Positions 1-10,508 of a stretch of 64,000 bases of DNA are shown here, one piece after another. The position numbers and the translations under genes are program-made. Position 1 is the stretch's first letter, and each line of letters starts with the position of its first letter. The DNA lies in contig NC_081410.1 in NCBI RefSeq assembly GCF_030272615.1, forward strand, positions 125,675,640-125,739,639, given 5' to 3'. The notes beneath the pieces are model-generated. The model was given only the letters and a program-made list of their open reading frames with translations. It made no database searches and had not been told where the DNA came from. The stretch is from Cryptomeria japonica (taxonomy: Eukaryota > Streptophyta > Pinopsida > Cupressales > Cupressaceae).

Positions 1-2539
1 TATTCGATGTTTGTGTATGAAGGCTTCAACATGTAAAGGTGCATTATGTGGCTGACTTACGGAGGCGTCATCGGCTTCTGTGAAGGTAAGGGAGTGTGGA
101 ATGGAAAGGTATCCCACCATGGCTTGAAACTGGTCCACGTTCAGATCAGTAGGAACGACAGTGTCTCTCAAGATTTTGTCAAGAATAGATTTATGAGCGG
201 GGGATATACGTAGGAGCTCAAGGATGGAGATGAGCGTGGGTGTCTTCCCTAACTGTTCTACAAGGTCATACTCAGGTTTGGTTGATGAAGAAGCGGTATT
301 TTTAGTGGAGGCACCTGGCAACGTAATTTTACCTCGACGAGTTGTAACATGACATTCAGAGGTATGTTCGAAAGAAGATCCAACACCTCTTAGGACAATC
401 TTGGGTCTCTGAGGAGGATTCTCAGGGTTTTTGTTCTTGATGGTAATAGTAGAAATATGATTGTCCATCGAGATGTGATTGATAGTTGAATCATAGTTAT
501 AGGGTGCTCTAGTATAGTTGGCCTGATCATCTGTGACTTTAGCTTTTCCCTTGTCATGCTTTGGGAATGGTTCCTTAAACATCTCATGTTCTTGATTGGA
601 TGAGTGTCCCTCAATCTCAATATCACCTCTATCAATGAGATCTTGCACAATGTTCTTCAGTCGATGACAATTTCCTGTCTTATGACCCTTGCTCTTATGA
701 AATTCACAATACTCATCATCATTCCACCAATTTGGTTTGACCTTTGGTTCATATGGAGGAAAATCTGGAACTGTGATCACTTTGTTTGCCACAAGCTTTT
801 TGAAGACTGATTCAAGTGGTTCTCCCAATGGGGTGTACTTCCTTCGTGGTCTAGAAGTTGTTTGAGTATTCACTTGATTGTTTGTAGAACTTGATCCTGA
901 AAAGATGAATTTGGGTCATACTGTATTGGCATCCACAACACCATCATTGACTGTGTTCTTGTTTTTATTCCAAAATCTTGGCTTGTCTTTTCCTTTAAAG
1001 TCATCTTTGTTTTCTTTGAATATCTTAATGACTCCTTGCTCAATTAGAACCTTTTCTGTTGCTAAGCCCTTTTCAATAACATCCTTGAAGGTGGACAAAC
1101 AAGCTTTCCTTAGATCATAACCCATTGTCCTTGTTAACATTTTGTGTGAACATCTCTACCATTTGTTTATGTGGAATTTCGCAAGAACATCTACTAGCTA
1201 GATTTCTCCATCTTTGTAAAAATGATGCAAAAGATTCTCCTTCTTTTTGCTTAGTATTGCACAAAGTAGTGACTGAGATATCTGTCTCTATATTGTAGGA
1301 GAAATGTTGAATAAATGTCTCTGCTAAGTCACCCCATGACTTAATACCAGGTGGTAGTTGGGAGAACCATTCCATAGCTTGATCGCCTAAGCTTTGTGGG
1401 AACAATCTCATCAAATATGTTTCTTCTGCCGCTACCTCAATGCAAGCTGTGAAAAATTGTCTTATGTGTGCCTTGGGGTCCCCTTTTCCTCTATACTTAT
1501 CAAATTTTGGCGTCACAAAGTGTGCAGGAAATGGAGGCATTGGAATGCTCTTGTCAAATGGATAAGGACATATGTCTCTCATAGTGTATGTTGGTTTTGG
1601 TGTATTTATGTCCTCCATTTTCTTTTGTAAATCTCTGATTTGTTGCTCCAAATTACTCTTAGGTGGAGATCGACTTCTTGAAGCATACCCCATGTTTGAA
1701 GCACCAATTGTAGGAGGAGCATATTGCATGTATGGATGATATTGATCATACACATGTTCATATGGAGGAGGTCTATATTGATGCGGCATATATGTAGCAC
1801 TTGGTATAGCTTCATGTTGAGGAACCCCATATCTATTTTGTGCATGTATACCATATTCTACAGGCATGTCATGTTCTATTGTGTTGCCCCCAAATTTGAC
1901 ACGGGGTTTCCTTGTGTCCAAGTTTTGAGCATGTCTTTGAATGTCCAATTGTTTTGGTTGATCCATAGCTTGAGCATATCTATCTGCATAAGGCTTCCAT
2001 AACGGTCTTCGAAGGTAAGTATCATATGTTTGACCATGTGTATGTGGGACTTCTGGTTTTTGAAGGAAAGCTGATGGTGATTCAGGTACCATATGTGGTC
2101 CTCTATTTCCTCCACTATTAGGTCTCCTTTGATCCATGTTGGAGTGAGTTTGTTGCAAGGGTCGATTTTCCATAAGTTGAGACATGTCAAAATCATGAGG
2201 TATCTTGGCTCCACTTTGTGCCATCATGTGTAAAAAGTACTGTCTATCCCTCCTCATTATTTCTTCAACCAATCTATTGAAATGGGGATTCATAATGGAT
2301 TCTTCTACATCTGTTGAACGTATTGAAAAGTTGTCCACATTGTCATTGTGTGTAACATTGTTGTTTGTAGTGTCTGCGTTTTCCACATTTGGAATGTTTC
2401 TATAAACATCCATGTCAGGTAATGTAGTGTGCTCAGGATTGAAAAATAAATCATTGTCATACTCATAAGAACTCATGTTTGCGGACTCTTGAACTTCTTT
2501 AGCTTCTCTCCTAGATTTTTGAAGACGGGTTTCAACCAT
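1..2539 (-). pseudogene. gag: Gag polyprotein of element A (frameshifted, 3' end off window)
   Basis: Capsid/nucleocapsid precursor of a Ty3/gypsy element. The ATG is at 2537-2539 and the first frame runs 474 codons to 1115. It has an N-terminal acidic/Asn-rich part, a Pro/Tyr/His-rich middle, then the retrotransposon gag core (FDKYRGKGDPKAHIRQFF, LFPQSLGDQAMEWFSQLP, FLQRWRNLASR). Near 1130 one extra base moves the homology to another frame (KACLSTFKDVIEKGLATEK...), followed by one TGA near 914. From there to base 1 the frame is fully open. This last part holds a zinc knuckle CEFHKSKGHKTGNC (CX2HX4HX4C) near 685-730, then TPTLISILELLRISPAHK and the approach to protease. Homology with element E gag continues across both breaks, so these are lesions, not boundaries. 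Function is established for the family; this copy is probably inactive. Confidence 0.88.
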
Positions 2540-3029
2540 GAACTAGGTATTGACCAAGATGTGAGAGACTAGATGAAAAATGGAAAGAGTATGGAAGACC
2601 AAGAGTTGTATGGAGTGTAAATGAATCTGAGGTGTACTTGCAATGTCCAAAATGTAAGACCAAGTATGTATGTAGTAGAGTAGGTGTGACTTCCAAAGAG
2701 AGGATAGTTTCTCTTGATGAGGTAAGCTGACCTTGACTCTATGTAAGACCAAATGAGACCCAAAGGTAAGAAACCTTGATGAGGGACCACTTAGCAAAGT
2801 GTAGTTGTATGTAGTGTGTTGACAAAGTATGATGAGGACAAGCAAGTGACCTTTTGACTCAAGTTTAGACAAGTATGACTGTAAAATGAGATGTGAAGCA
2901 ATGATGGACTGTATGAGACCCAAAGACAGGTTGAATGCTAGATGAAACCTGAAGAAACAACCTAGGAAGCTCAAGTATTCCGAAACTGATTTCTTTTGTT
3001 TGCTGGACTGTAAAAATTTTCAATTCTGG

Positions 3030-3205
3030 ACACATACGCTTCTGTATACTTCATAGACGCGATTCCCAGACATAGACGTGTCTTTGTTCGACACAGGCGC
3101 TTCTAGACACACAGATGCTATTATGCCCTTCACAGACGCGCTTAGATGACTTAGACGCGGTTAAAACAGACACAGACGCGTTTCTGTAAACTTCGTGCAA
3201 TTTTT
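3030..3205. repeat. CAGACGCG motif cluster 1 in leader of A
   Basis: About eight degenerate copies of a short motif, CACAGACGCG on the plus strand (CGCGTCTGTG in element sense), separated by 10-25 bp of unrelated A/T-rich sequence. Variants include CATAGACGTG and CACAGATGC. They are not contiguous tandem units. Confidence 0.7.
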
Positions 3206-4387
3206 CCAATCTATGAAGTCGTTTTGTTGTGACCAAATCCAACTGTTTGACTATTTTTCGTGACAAGAGGACACAATGTTGATGAGGACTCAATGTTTGC
3301 AAGTGTTTAAACTCCAAAAGTGTGTTGTTTGATGTAAAATGTTTTGCATACACTTGAAGACACAAAAGACACAATGTTTTGTTGTTTGGTCTTCATTGTT
3401 TGAATGTTTAACATAAGACAAGCACAATTCTTATGGCTGGCCAAGACAATAGTTGTTGATCCCACATAGGGTTTTACCCCCGAAGCTACACTATTCAGAG
3501 CGGATACTTAGATGCTTGACCTCACTGGCTCCACCCTCGGCACTCACTTCTCAGGTCAGCCAAGCATCAGTCCCCATGAAAACTCCCCAAGGCGAACTTT
3601 GTATCTCTACTAAGAACCGTATGTGTGTGGGCCGCTACCAGAGGTCCGACCTCCTACCCCAACAACTAGAAGGATTTGGGCTTCTAAAACAAAAAGGTGC
3701 TAGTAAGGGCATCCGCTTGTGTGGCCATACATGCGGCACTTTCAGCTCTATAAATACGGAAGGCTCCCAGCCGGTAGGGGTTACGCCCTACAAATGATCA
3801 AATAAATTTGATCAAACGGGTTTATGGGGAGACATAGTGTCGGTATGAACTAATCAGCACGCGTTATTCATAGTTTTCACCATGAATACATTTGATTATA
3901 GTGGTTCCGATGAGGTGGGTTTTCCTCGCTACCACTTGGGTTGTTCTCTTCTCACTAGTAGTCCTAATGACCACATGGGAAGACAGGCCCTCTAAAGATT
4001 AAACAAAAAGAGCCTATTGCTCAAGACACAAAAGACAATGATTCAATTTTAGTGCACCAATGGAAGTGTTTGCTAATCTATGAAAACAAGGCACACAACA
4101 AAATTTCAAAACCCTAGCCAAGGACTTGCAACAAAATTTGTTAGTAGTTTGGGTTGTTTGACATAATCACCCCTTCCTGCAACCACACAAGTTAGGTATA
4201 TTTTAAAAACCCAAAAAACTTTGTGAAATAGGGGTCTTCAACAAAAACATTTTTGCTTCCAAGATAAGCTGCACAAACTTAGTTAGCTAGATCTGAAAGG
4301 GTTAGTCCAAAAATAAACCAGATCTGAAACCCTAAGTGCGAAATCCGAAAATTGAATCAATGAAAATTTGAAAATTTTGAAACAGTA

Positions 4388-4656
4388 AATACACAGACAT
4401 CGTTACCCTCGACACAGACGCGTCTAGATGACACAGACGCGGTTCTGTGATTCACAGATGCACTTTAAAATCATAGACGCCCTTCTCCAACACAGACGCT
4501 GGTAGAAACAACACAGACGCGTTTCTGAAATACAGACGCCCCTATCCGAAACCTGCAAAAATAAAATTTGTCGAAAACACAGACGCGATTCCAGATTCCG
4601 CAGACGCGCCTGAAAATCAAAGACGCGATCCGAAAGTTCGCAGACGCGGAAAAACC
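4388..4656. repeat. CAGACGCG motif cluster 2 in leader of A
   Basis: About twelve further copies of the motif seen at 3030-3205, at roughly 15-25 bp spacing and ending about 80 bp from the PBS. CpG-rich motifs in an otherwise A/T-rich context stand out, because CpG in methylated plant repeats is normally lost by deamination. Confidence 0.75.
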
Positions 4657-4736
4657 TAAAATGCCATTGAAAAATGTCCGATCTGCAACTTCAAAAGCGC
4701 AAAATTTGCAACAAGAAGGTTAAATGCAAAGGGACA

Positions 4737-4756
4737 AGAGTCCCACCGGGCGTGCC
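4737..4756 (-). other. Primer-binding-site region of element A
   Basis: On the minus strand, four bases after the LTR end, reads TGGCACGCCCGGTGGGAC, the expected position and 5'-TGG start of a PBS. I could not match it confidently to a plant tRNA 3' end. It clearly differs from the tRNA-Trp-type PBS of elements B and E. Confidence 0.6.
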
Positions 4757-4760
4757 AAAA

Positions 4761-5520
4761 TGTATATGGTGAAAATGGATAACAATAATAACAAGATTGA
4801 AAGGCTAAATGAATCCAACCACAAAACCCTAGCCTAACAATCAACAAAGATCCACCATAACATATGAAGATTACCTAAGACAATGCAAATAAAATAAAAT
4901 CACAAAGATTATACCATCACATGTCCAATAGGGTTTTGATCTCCATTCTTCCTATCTCCATTGATCTTGCTTGATATATTTGCTCTCAGATTTTATATGC
5001 ACAAGAGCTCAACAAAGAACGGAATGTGGTTGCAAGTAGGATCATAATGTAGTCAAGATGATCATTAGGGTTTGATAATGAAGGAGGCATCTCCTTAAAT
5101 AGAAGACACAATATGAAATGGAAGGATAAGATTGAGAGGTGTAAAAAGAGAGGTTGGCTAGGATTAGAGGGTAGGTAGAAGAAATAGTAAAATAATGAAA
5201 GGGGTAGGTAGTGTAGGAATTAAGAGATGAATGACATGTGTCATGTGTAGAAAAAGCTAATGAATTAATTAAATAAATAAAGATTTATTTAATTAATAGA
5301 AGAAATAAGATAATTAAATAAATAAAATATTTATTTAATTTAGGAAAGGGATAATTTAAATAAATAAATGTATTTATTTAAATGAGAAATAAGGCTAGAA
5401 GAGGATAAATGAATTAATTAAATAAATAAGGATTTATTTAATTAATAGAAGAATTAGGCTAAAGTAATTAAATAAATAAAATATTTATTTAATTAGACTT
5501 GACAATTTTGGGTGTCTACA
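4761..5520 (-). repeat. 5' LTR of element A (760 bp)
   Basis: In element orientation it begins TGTAGACACCC (at 5520) and ends ...ATATACA (at 4761), next to the PBS region. It contains several A/T palindromic blocks of the TTAAATAAAT/ATTTATTTAA type (5260-5490) and a TATA-like stretch near 5092-5103. The boundary rests on TG...CA ends, PBS placement and the abrupt change at 5521. The other LTR is not in the window. Confidence 0.8.
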
Positions 5521-6049
5521 CTCATCACATCACATCATCATTATCAGTGATTACACCATCAAAAAGTTGATAAATTTTTCAAATCTTCATCAAAAGCGAG
5601 CAATAAATCTTTTCAAATCAAAGATTAATCGAACTCCAGTCAATCTCTAAGGGCATAACAAGTTTGTCCCCATCTTAATCAAACTTTAAATTAGTGTTCA
5701 GTTTCATTGCATCAAATCAAGTTGGACATTCGGTTTTGCTAATTGGTTCTTTTTCAATCAAGTTTGGAATCGGTTTTATCTCTTTGCTCAATCGATTCTG
5801 GTTCAATCAAGTTCTAGATCGGTGCTCATTTCTTGATCCACCAAGCTCAAGATCGGCATCTCGCTCTTCATTGGTCCTAGTTCAAACAAGTTCAGGATCG
5901 GTATCATTTTAATTAATATGTTCAGTTTCATCGCTTCAAATCAAACTGAACATCTCGATCTTCATCGGTTTGTGATCCATCAAGTTCAGAATTGATATCT
6001 CTTCGACGTCAATTATTCTTTCAATCAATGCGTTGCTCGCACATCAGTT
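5521..6049 (+). other. 3' internal (untranslated) region of element D
   Basis: Non-coding sequence between the right end of element A and the PPT of D. It contains about six degenerate 40-50 bp repeats with the core TCAAGTTnnGGATCGG (5690-5990). No protein homology seen. Assigned to D because it leads directly into D's PPT and LTR. Confidence 0.55.
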
Positions 6050-6063
6050 CAAAGAGGGGCAAA
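6050..6063 (+). other. Polypurine tract of element D
   Basis: CAAAGAGGGGCAAA directly before a TG-starting LTR, identical to the PPT of element E (51522-51535). In this group the PPT primes plus-strand DNA synthesis. Confidence 0.8.
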
Positions 6064-6880
6064 TGTAATACCCTAAAAATTGTCACCTAAACCATGGGCC
6101 CCTGATCTCGGCTACATCACCGAGGTCCTAACCAAAGGTAATTAAATCAATCATGAGCACCTAATTAATTAATATCTAAATCGTCAATGTCACATGGCAA
6201 ATAAATCATTCTATATTAATTAAATATTTATTTAATTAATCACTCCAAGTAAATCATTTTAATCAATTATCCTATTTATTTAATTAAATATCCTAGCATA
6301 TTTAATTAATAAATTAATTTACCATTAAATCATTAAAAAGGAATTAATTTGCAAAAAGAAATTCATTTGAAAAAAGAATTAAATTGAAAAATCTTTGAAA
6401 AGAAATTAAATCAATTAAATATCAAAATTGAATAAAAATATGAAATAAATCATTTTTTTCTGATTTTATCTTAAATTTAGTTCAATTTCCTTTAAAGCTG
6501 AGAAAAGCAGCCAATCACATCAATTCACCTGGATTGTGCTTCCTCTTGGAGAATCTCGATCGCTCATCATTAATCAATCTTGACCGTTGGTCTCTCTCTG
6601 GATTTTCTATAAATTCGGGTTCTCATCTCTTAATCAGTTTACCTGGAGATTTATAGGTTATTATGTAGTTTTTGCTCTAGGTTCATTGAGATTTTGTGCA
6701 TTGAGAATATTAAATCTTAGTCTATTTCATATTAGTTTAATCATGTTATCTTAATATTCATTCATCAAGTTTAATCTTGCATCCATTTAGCTTAATCTTG
6801 TGCTCGTATAGATTAAATCTTCCATCTTGGTGTAGTCTAGTCACTGGTATTGCTTAGACAAATCTGAGAGAAAGTCTACA
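6064..6880 (+). repeat. 3' LTR of element D (about 817 bp)
   Basis: Starts TGTAATACCC right after the PPT and contains A/T-rich blocks (6150-6450). A TATA box TATAAAT at 6608-6614 is followed by the transcribed R/U5-like region. The right end at ...GTCTACA (6880) is inferred from TG...CA symmetry and from the start of C-type pol sequence soon after. Without the second LTR the end is uncertain by tens of bases. Confidence 0.65.
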
Positions 6881-6977
6881 CTCGCATCTTTTAGAAGGCA
6901 ATAGGTTGATTTGTTATGGTTTTTTATATTCATGATTATATCTGTCTAACCATGCATGCAATGATTTACTGAAGTGT

Positions 6978-8125
6978 TTGTGCCTTACAACTTGCAAATT
7001 ACCACTTTTCACACAAACAATAAGTGACACTATTAATATCAAAATGGATCCCTCTATTGAAGACAAAGTCATTAAGATAGGAAAATGTCTCGATAAAGAA
7101 GAACAAAAGCAATATTTTGAATTGTTACATGAATTCCCTAAAATATTTTCTTGGATATACTCTAATATGCCTGGCATTGATCCTAAGATTGTCATTCATA
7201 ACATTGTCTTAGTTCCTGATGCTAAACCCGTGAAGCAAAAAATTCAAAAGATGAATCCTAAAGTGGCATTGCTTGTTAAGGCTAAGATTGAAAAGTTCTT
7301 GGATGCTGGATTCATCCATCCTATCGATTACTCCCCATGGATTTCAAACATTGTAGTTGTAGCTAAATCTGGTTACAAGATTAGGATGTGTATGGATTTG
7401 TGAGATCTCAATAAGGCTTCTTTGAAGGATGATTTCCCTCTCCCAAATATCGATATGATAGTGGATTATATAGCATGTCATGCTTTATTATCCTTCATGG
7501 ATGGTTTCTCTAGCTATAATCAAATCTTCATTCATCCTCAAGATCAATTCAAAATTGCTTTCACCACCCCTTTGGACACCATTTGTTGGGCTATGATGCC
7601 TTTTGGATTGAAAAATGTAGGCACTATCTATCAACGTGCTATGACCCTCATCTTCCATGATTACATGCATAAAACTTTAGAATATTACATTGATGATATC
7701 TTAGCTAAATCCATTCTTCATATAGATCATGTTAAGACCCTTTGTCAGGTCTTTAAAAGGATTTGTAAGTACAACATGCGCTTGAATCCTTGAAAGTGTG
7801 CTTTTGGTGTGTATAGTGGAAAACTATTAGGATTCATAGTCTCGCATCATGGAATTGAGGTGGATACAAAGAATATAGATACCATTATTAACATACCACC
7901 TCTTAAAAATGTTTCCCAACTAAAAAGTTTACAAGGAAAGATTCAAGTTATTCGTAGGTTTGTTTCTCAACTTGCGGATCGTAGATTTCCTTTTACTCAC
8001 TTTCTTAAAAAGAATATCACCTTTTAATGGAATGAGGATTGTCATCAAGCATTTGAAGACTTAAAAACATATTTGGCCAATCCTCCTATTCTTCAACCCG
8101 CTGACCCTTCTAAGCCCTTTCTTTT
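6978..8125 (+). pseudogene. pol: Element C pol, part 1: reverse transcriptase and start of RNase H
   Basis: RT segment of Ty3/gypsy pol. Visible blocks are MPGIDPKIVIHNI and KPVKQKIQKMNPKVALLVK before RT, then FLDAGFIHPIDYSPWISN, DDFPLPNIDMIVD, FSSYNQIFIHPQD, MPFGLKNVGTIYQRAM and the catalytic motif YYIDDILAKS, where IDD is the metal-binding pair. In-frame stops lie at 7401-7403 (TGA), 7791-7793 (TGA) and 8025-8027 (TAA), so it is not functional. The segment ends at KPFLF, where element B inserted. Highly similar in order and sequence to the RT of element E. Confidence 0.9.
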
Positions 8126-9327
8126 TGTAGCGTCCTAAAATTGCGACACTTGCAATTTTGGCTGCATTTCGGTCTTCACGATGGCGACGCAACACGCAAC
8201 CTGAATGGAGACCCCGAAACCTGATTACGACACTGAAAACTGTATTTTTCAAGCACCCTGGCCTGAACCTCCTTGCACCCTGCTGTCCCGGGAGGTGGGA
8301 CCAGAGCGCCCAGCACCCTGGTCCTTGGGTCCTATTTTGGGCTCGGTCTCCTTTGGACTTCGGGTCTTTTTGTTTGCAAATTGGAAATTAACTTTCCTGG
8401 TCGGCCTAAGGTCGGGAAAATCAGTCTATCAGCCCTAAATGACAAGTATATAAACTACATTTTCCTCTCTCATTTGGATGGAGACACACATGAGGGAAAA
8501 AGCATGGAAACTATACTCAAGCATTCAAGCATTCAAGCATTCTTTCAAGCAATTGATCATTTCAAGTCTCCATTCAAGGCTAAGTGTTGCATTCAAGTCA
8601 AGGATTCAACCATTGAAGAGGAGATCACATACTACATGCTACAACATACAACATACAACATCTATACCTTCGCGCATAAGGATACAAACATCCTTAGAAC
8701 AAGGTATTAGTACTTGTTTTACATACATTTACATTTACAACACTTGCTCATTTCTTGGTTAATTCCAAAACCGGGGTTTGACCTAAAGGCAAACCCCTAA
8801 TCCCTAACCCCCCAATCGTCTTCGCTTTTCTGTGTGTAGGTTGCAGGTACGTGGCTGAAATTGAAGATCTGGAATCCTTGTGCAGAGACGAACAGATCCC
8901 CCTTCGTTTCGCGGATTTTTCGGAGGACCGTGGCGCTCGGGCACCATCGTCCCGACAACTTTTGCTCAAATTTGCAGGACAGCGCCGTATCGACATTTTA
9001 CTGCTAATTCCAAGTCCGCAGCTTCATCCTATATCCCTATCTCAGTTTATAAGCGAATCTTTGTCACTTTCTATGCATTCCTAGCTTAATTCTTCTATGC
9101 ACATTCTTTACAAAAGAGGGTAGCCTTGCTTTCTTAACCCTTGAAATTCATTTAGCATCCAATCTTGCATTGTGTGGGATTGGATCTTGTGGGTTTCAAC
9201 CCCTCTTTTGAATGTAAAGTCTCTCCCCTAAGTGAAAACCATCAACCCTAGCGAACCTCCCTTCTCTCTCCTCGGAGTTGGAAGAGGGGAGGGCAACTAG
9301 GGTTCGATCGCGATTTTCCGCTTTACA
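8126..9327 (+). repeat. 5' LTR of element B (1202 bp)
   Basis: TGTAGCGTCC...CTTTACA. A TATA box TATATAAA lies at 8447-8454, with a probable transcription start shortly downstream. GC-rich repeat units occur near 8300-8335. Followed by three T bases and the PBS. Confidence 0.95.
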
Positions 9328-9330
9328 TTT

Positions 9331-9348
9331 TGGTGAACCCGACGTGAA
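9331..9348 (+). other. tRNA-Trp-type primer-binding site of element B
   Basis: TGGTGAACCCGACGTGAA is, from memory, the exact complement of the 3' end of plant tRNA-Trp(CCA) including the terminal CCA. It starts three bases after the LTR. Element E carries the identical 18 bases at 39091-39108. Confidence 0.85.
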
Positions 9349-10508
9349 CATCCTTTCTGATTATTCATAGTTAGATCTGAAAATTGGATTCCTTGATTAC
9401 ATTTCCATGTTTGATCTTTTGCAAAATTTTAGAGGTAATTGCATAAAAACCTTAAATTTTCTTTTTAGTAATTGAACTTGCGAAATGTCTAAATGTTAAT
9501 GCTTGTTTCAGATCTGCCCTTCTATTACAAATTATCAATTCATATTTGTGCTTTAATTTTGAAAATTAAGTGGTTAAGTGTCAAAACCCTAATTTTTGAA
9601 ACCCTCTTGATTCAACCTTTGTCCGACAATTTCACTGATCAAAACATCTCCAAATCAGCTGTAACTTTGGATTCCGCAATAAAATCACAATATCTTTCAT
9701 CCCTAAAAATTTGGAAAAAAAGTTGCGAGGAACGTGTGCACTCCGAGCGCCATCGTCCCCGACATTTTTTCCAAAATTTTGGGAGCGAGATCTTACTGTA
9801 TTTTCCTGCTAAAATCCAGAATTTTGGCTGATTTTATCAATTTTAACACCTTCAAAATTACAGTCAAAGTTGGTCTTGTGATTGCTTGGTTTAAGGCTTC
9901 TAATCATTCAAAAATCATCGAAATTGAAATTTTGTGTCAAAATTGTGTTCTTACTGCCCTAAATCTGAAAAGTGTGTTTGCATTCATTCGAAATTGTAGT
10001 GCTTTATTCAAATTCTTACAATTTGTGACTTTTGAAATTAAGTGCTTAATTACAACAACTTTAATTTCCGCTTTCAAAATTGAATTTTGCGTGAAATTGA
10101 GTCAACTTTTGAATTTCAAAACTTGCATTACTTTTGGCATTCCCTCTAAAATCATAAAATTCAAAATTTCAGTTTCCCTCTCTTTTCAAAAATCAAATTT
10201 TTGCATTTTTCGACAATCTTGGTAGGGTTCAATTTTGAGATTGCAACTTTAATTTGGCCTATCTACAGATCGTAAAATCACTCAATTTTTTCAGATTAGC
10301 TCTAAAATCATCATACCTTTCATCCCTGCAAATTTCGAAAAAAGTTACAAGGACCGTGTTGCACTCTGAGCGCCACGGTCCCGGACATTTTTTCCGAAAT
10401 TTCGGGAGACTGTCGTGATTGCATTTTACAGCTTAAATCCAGAAGATTGGCTGATTTTACTGAAAATTGCTACCTCTAAATTCAAAATCTTCTCTCTCTT
10501 TCTAGTGC
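9349..10508 (+). other. 5' leader of element B with duplicated 180-bp module
   Basis: Non-coding leader, 1.16 kb. Two diverged copies of one module (about 9651-9835 and 10280-10465) share the order: 'ATCATTTCATCCCT', 'AAAAAGTT', a GC-rich 'GAGCGCCA(T/C)(C/G)GTCCC', 'GACATTTTTTCC(A/G)AAATTT(T/C)GGGAG' and 'GGCTGATTTTA'. A third version occurs inside the LTR of element C (about 23310-23480). Confidence 0.7.

Larger units (their letters stand above)
2540..4736 (-). other. 5' untranslated leader of element A
   Basis: About 2.2 kb between PBS and gag ATG with no credible protein. A 143-codon open frame (2543-2974, minus) has no recognisable domain. The leader holds two clusters of short CAGACGCG-type repeats, listed separately. 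Between them, around 3430-3990, is a GC-richer block. A comparably placed GC-richer block occurs in the leader of element E (40100-40600). An RNA structural or packaging role is conceivable but is only inference. Confidence 0.6.
1..5520 (-). mobile_element. Element A: Ty3/gypsy retrotransposon, 5' half (gag, leader, 5' LTR)
   Basis: Minus-strand LTR retrotransposon entering from the left edge. From right to left: a TGTA...TACA LTR (4761-5520), a PBS-like segment, a 2.2-kb leader, then gag. The frame stays open to base 1, where the protein has just reached the start of the protease region, so pol and the 3' LTR lie outside. Gag is clearly related to that of element E (41812 on), including the block PYPFDKSIPMPPFP, the CX2HX4HX4C knuckle and the PHNAPLHVEAFI segment before protease. 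The five bases after the LTR (CTCAT, 5521-5525) should be the TSD, but the partner copy is outside the window. A sits inside or beside element D. Confidence 0.85.

Noticed and set aside
8158-9089. Several open frames of 70-145 codons inside the B LTR, repeated at 14748-15670 and 16333-17309
   Set aside because: They recur in each LTR because the LTR is repeated, show no domain, and change frame at repeat-number differences.
9331-9348. Possible tRNA-Trp gene fragment
   Set aside because: Only the 18-base complement of the tRNA 3' end is present, exactly at the PBS position; no cloverleaf.
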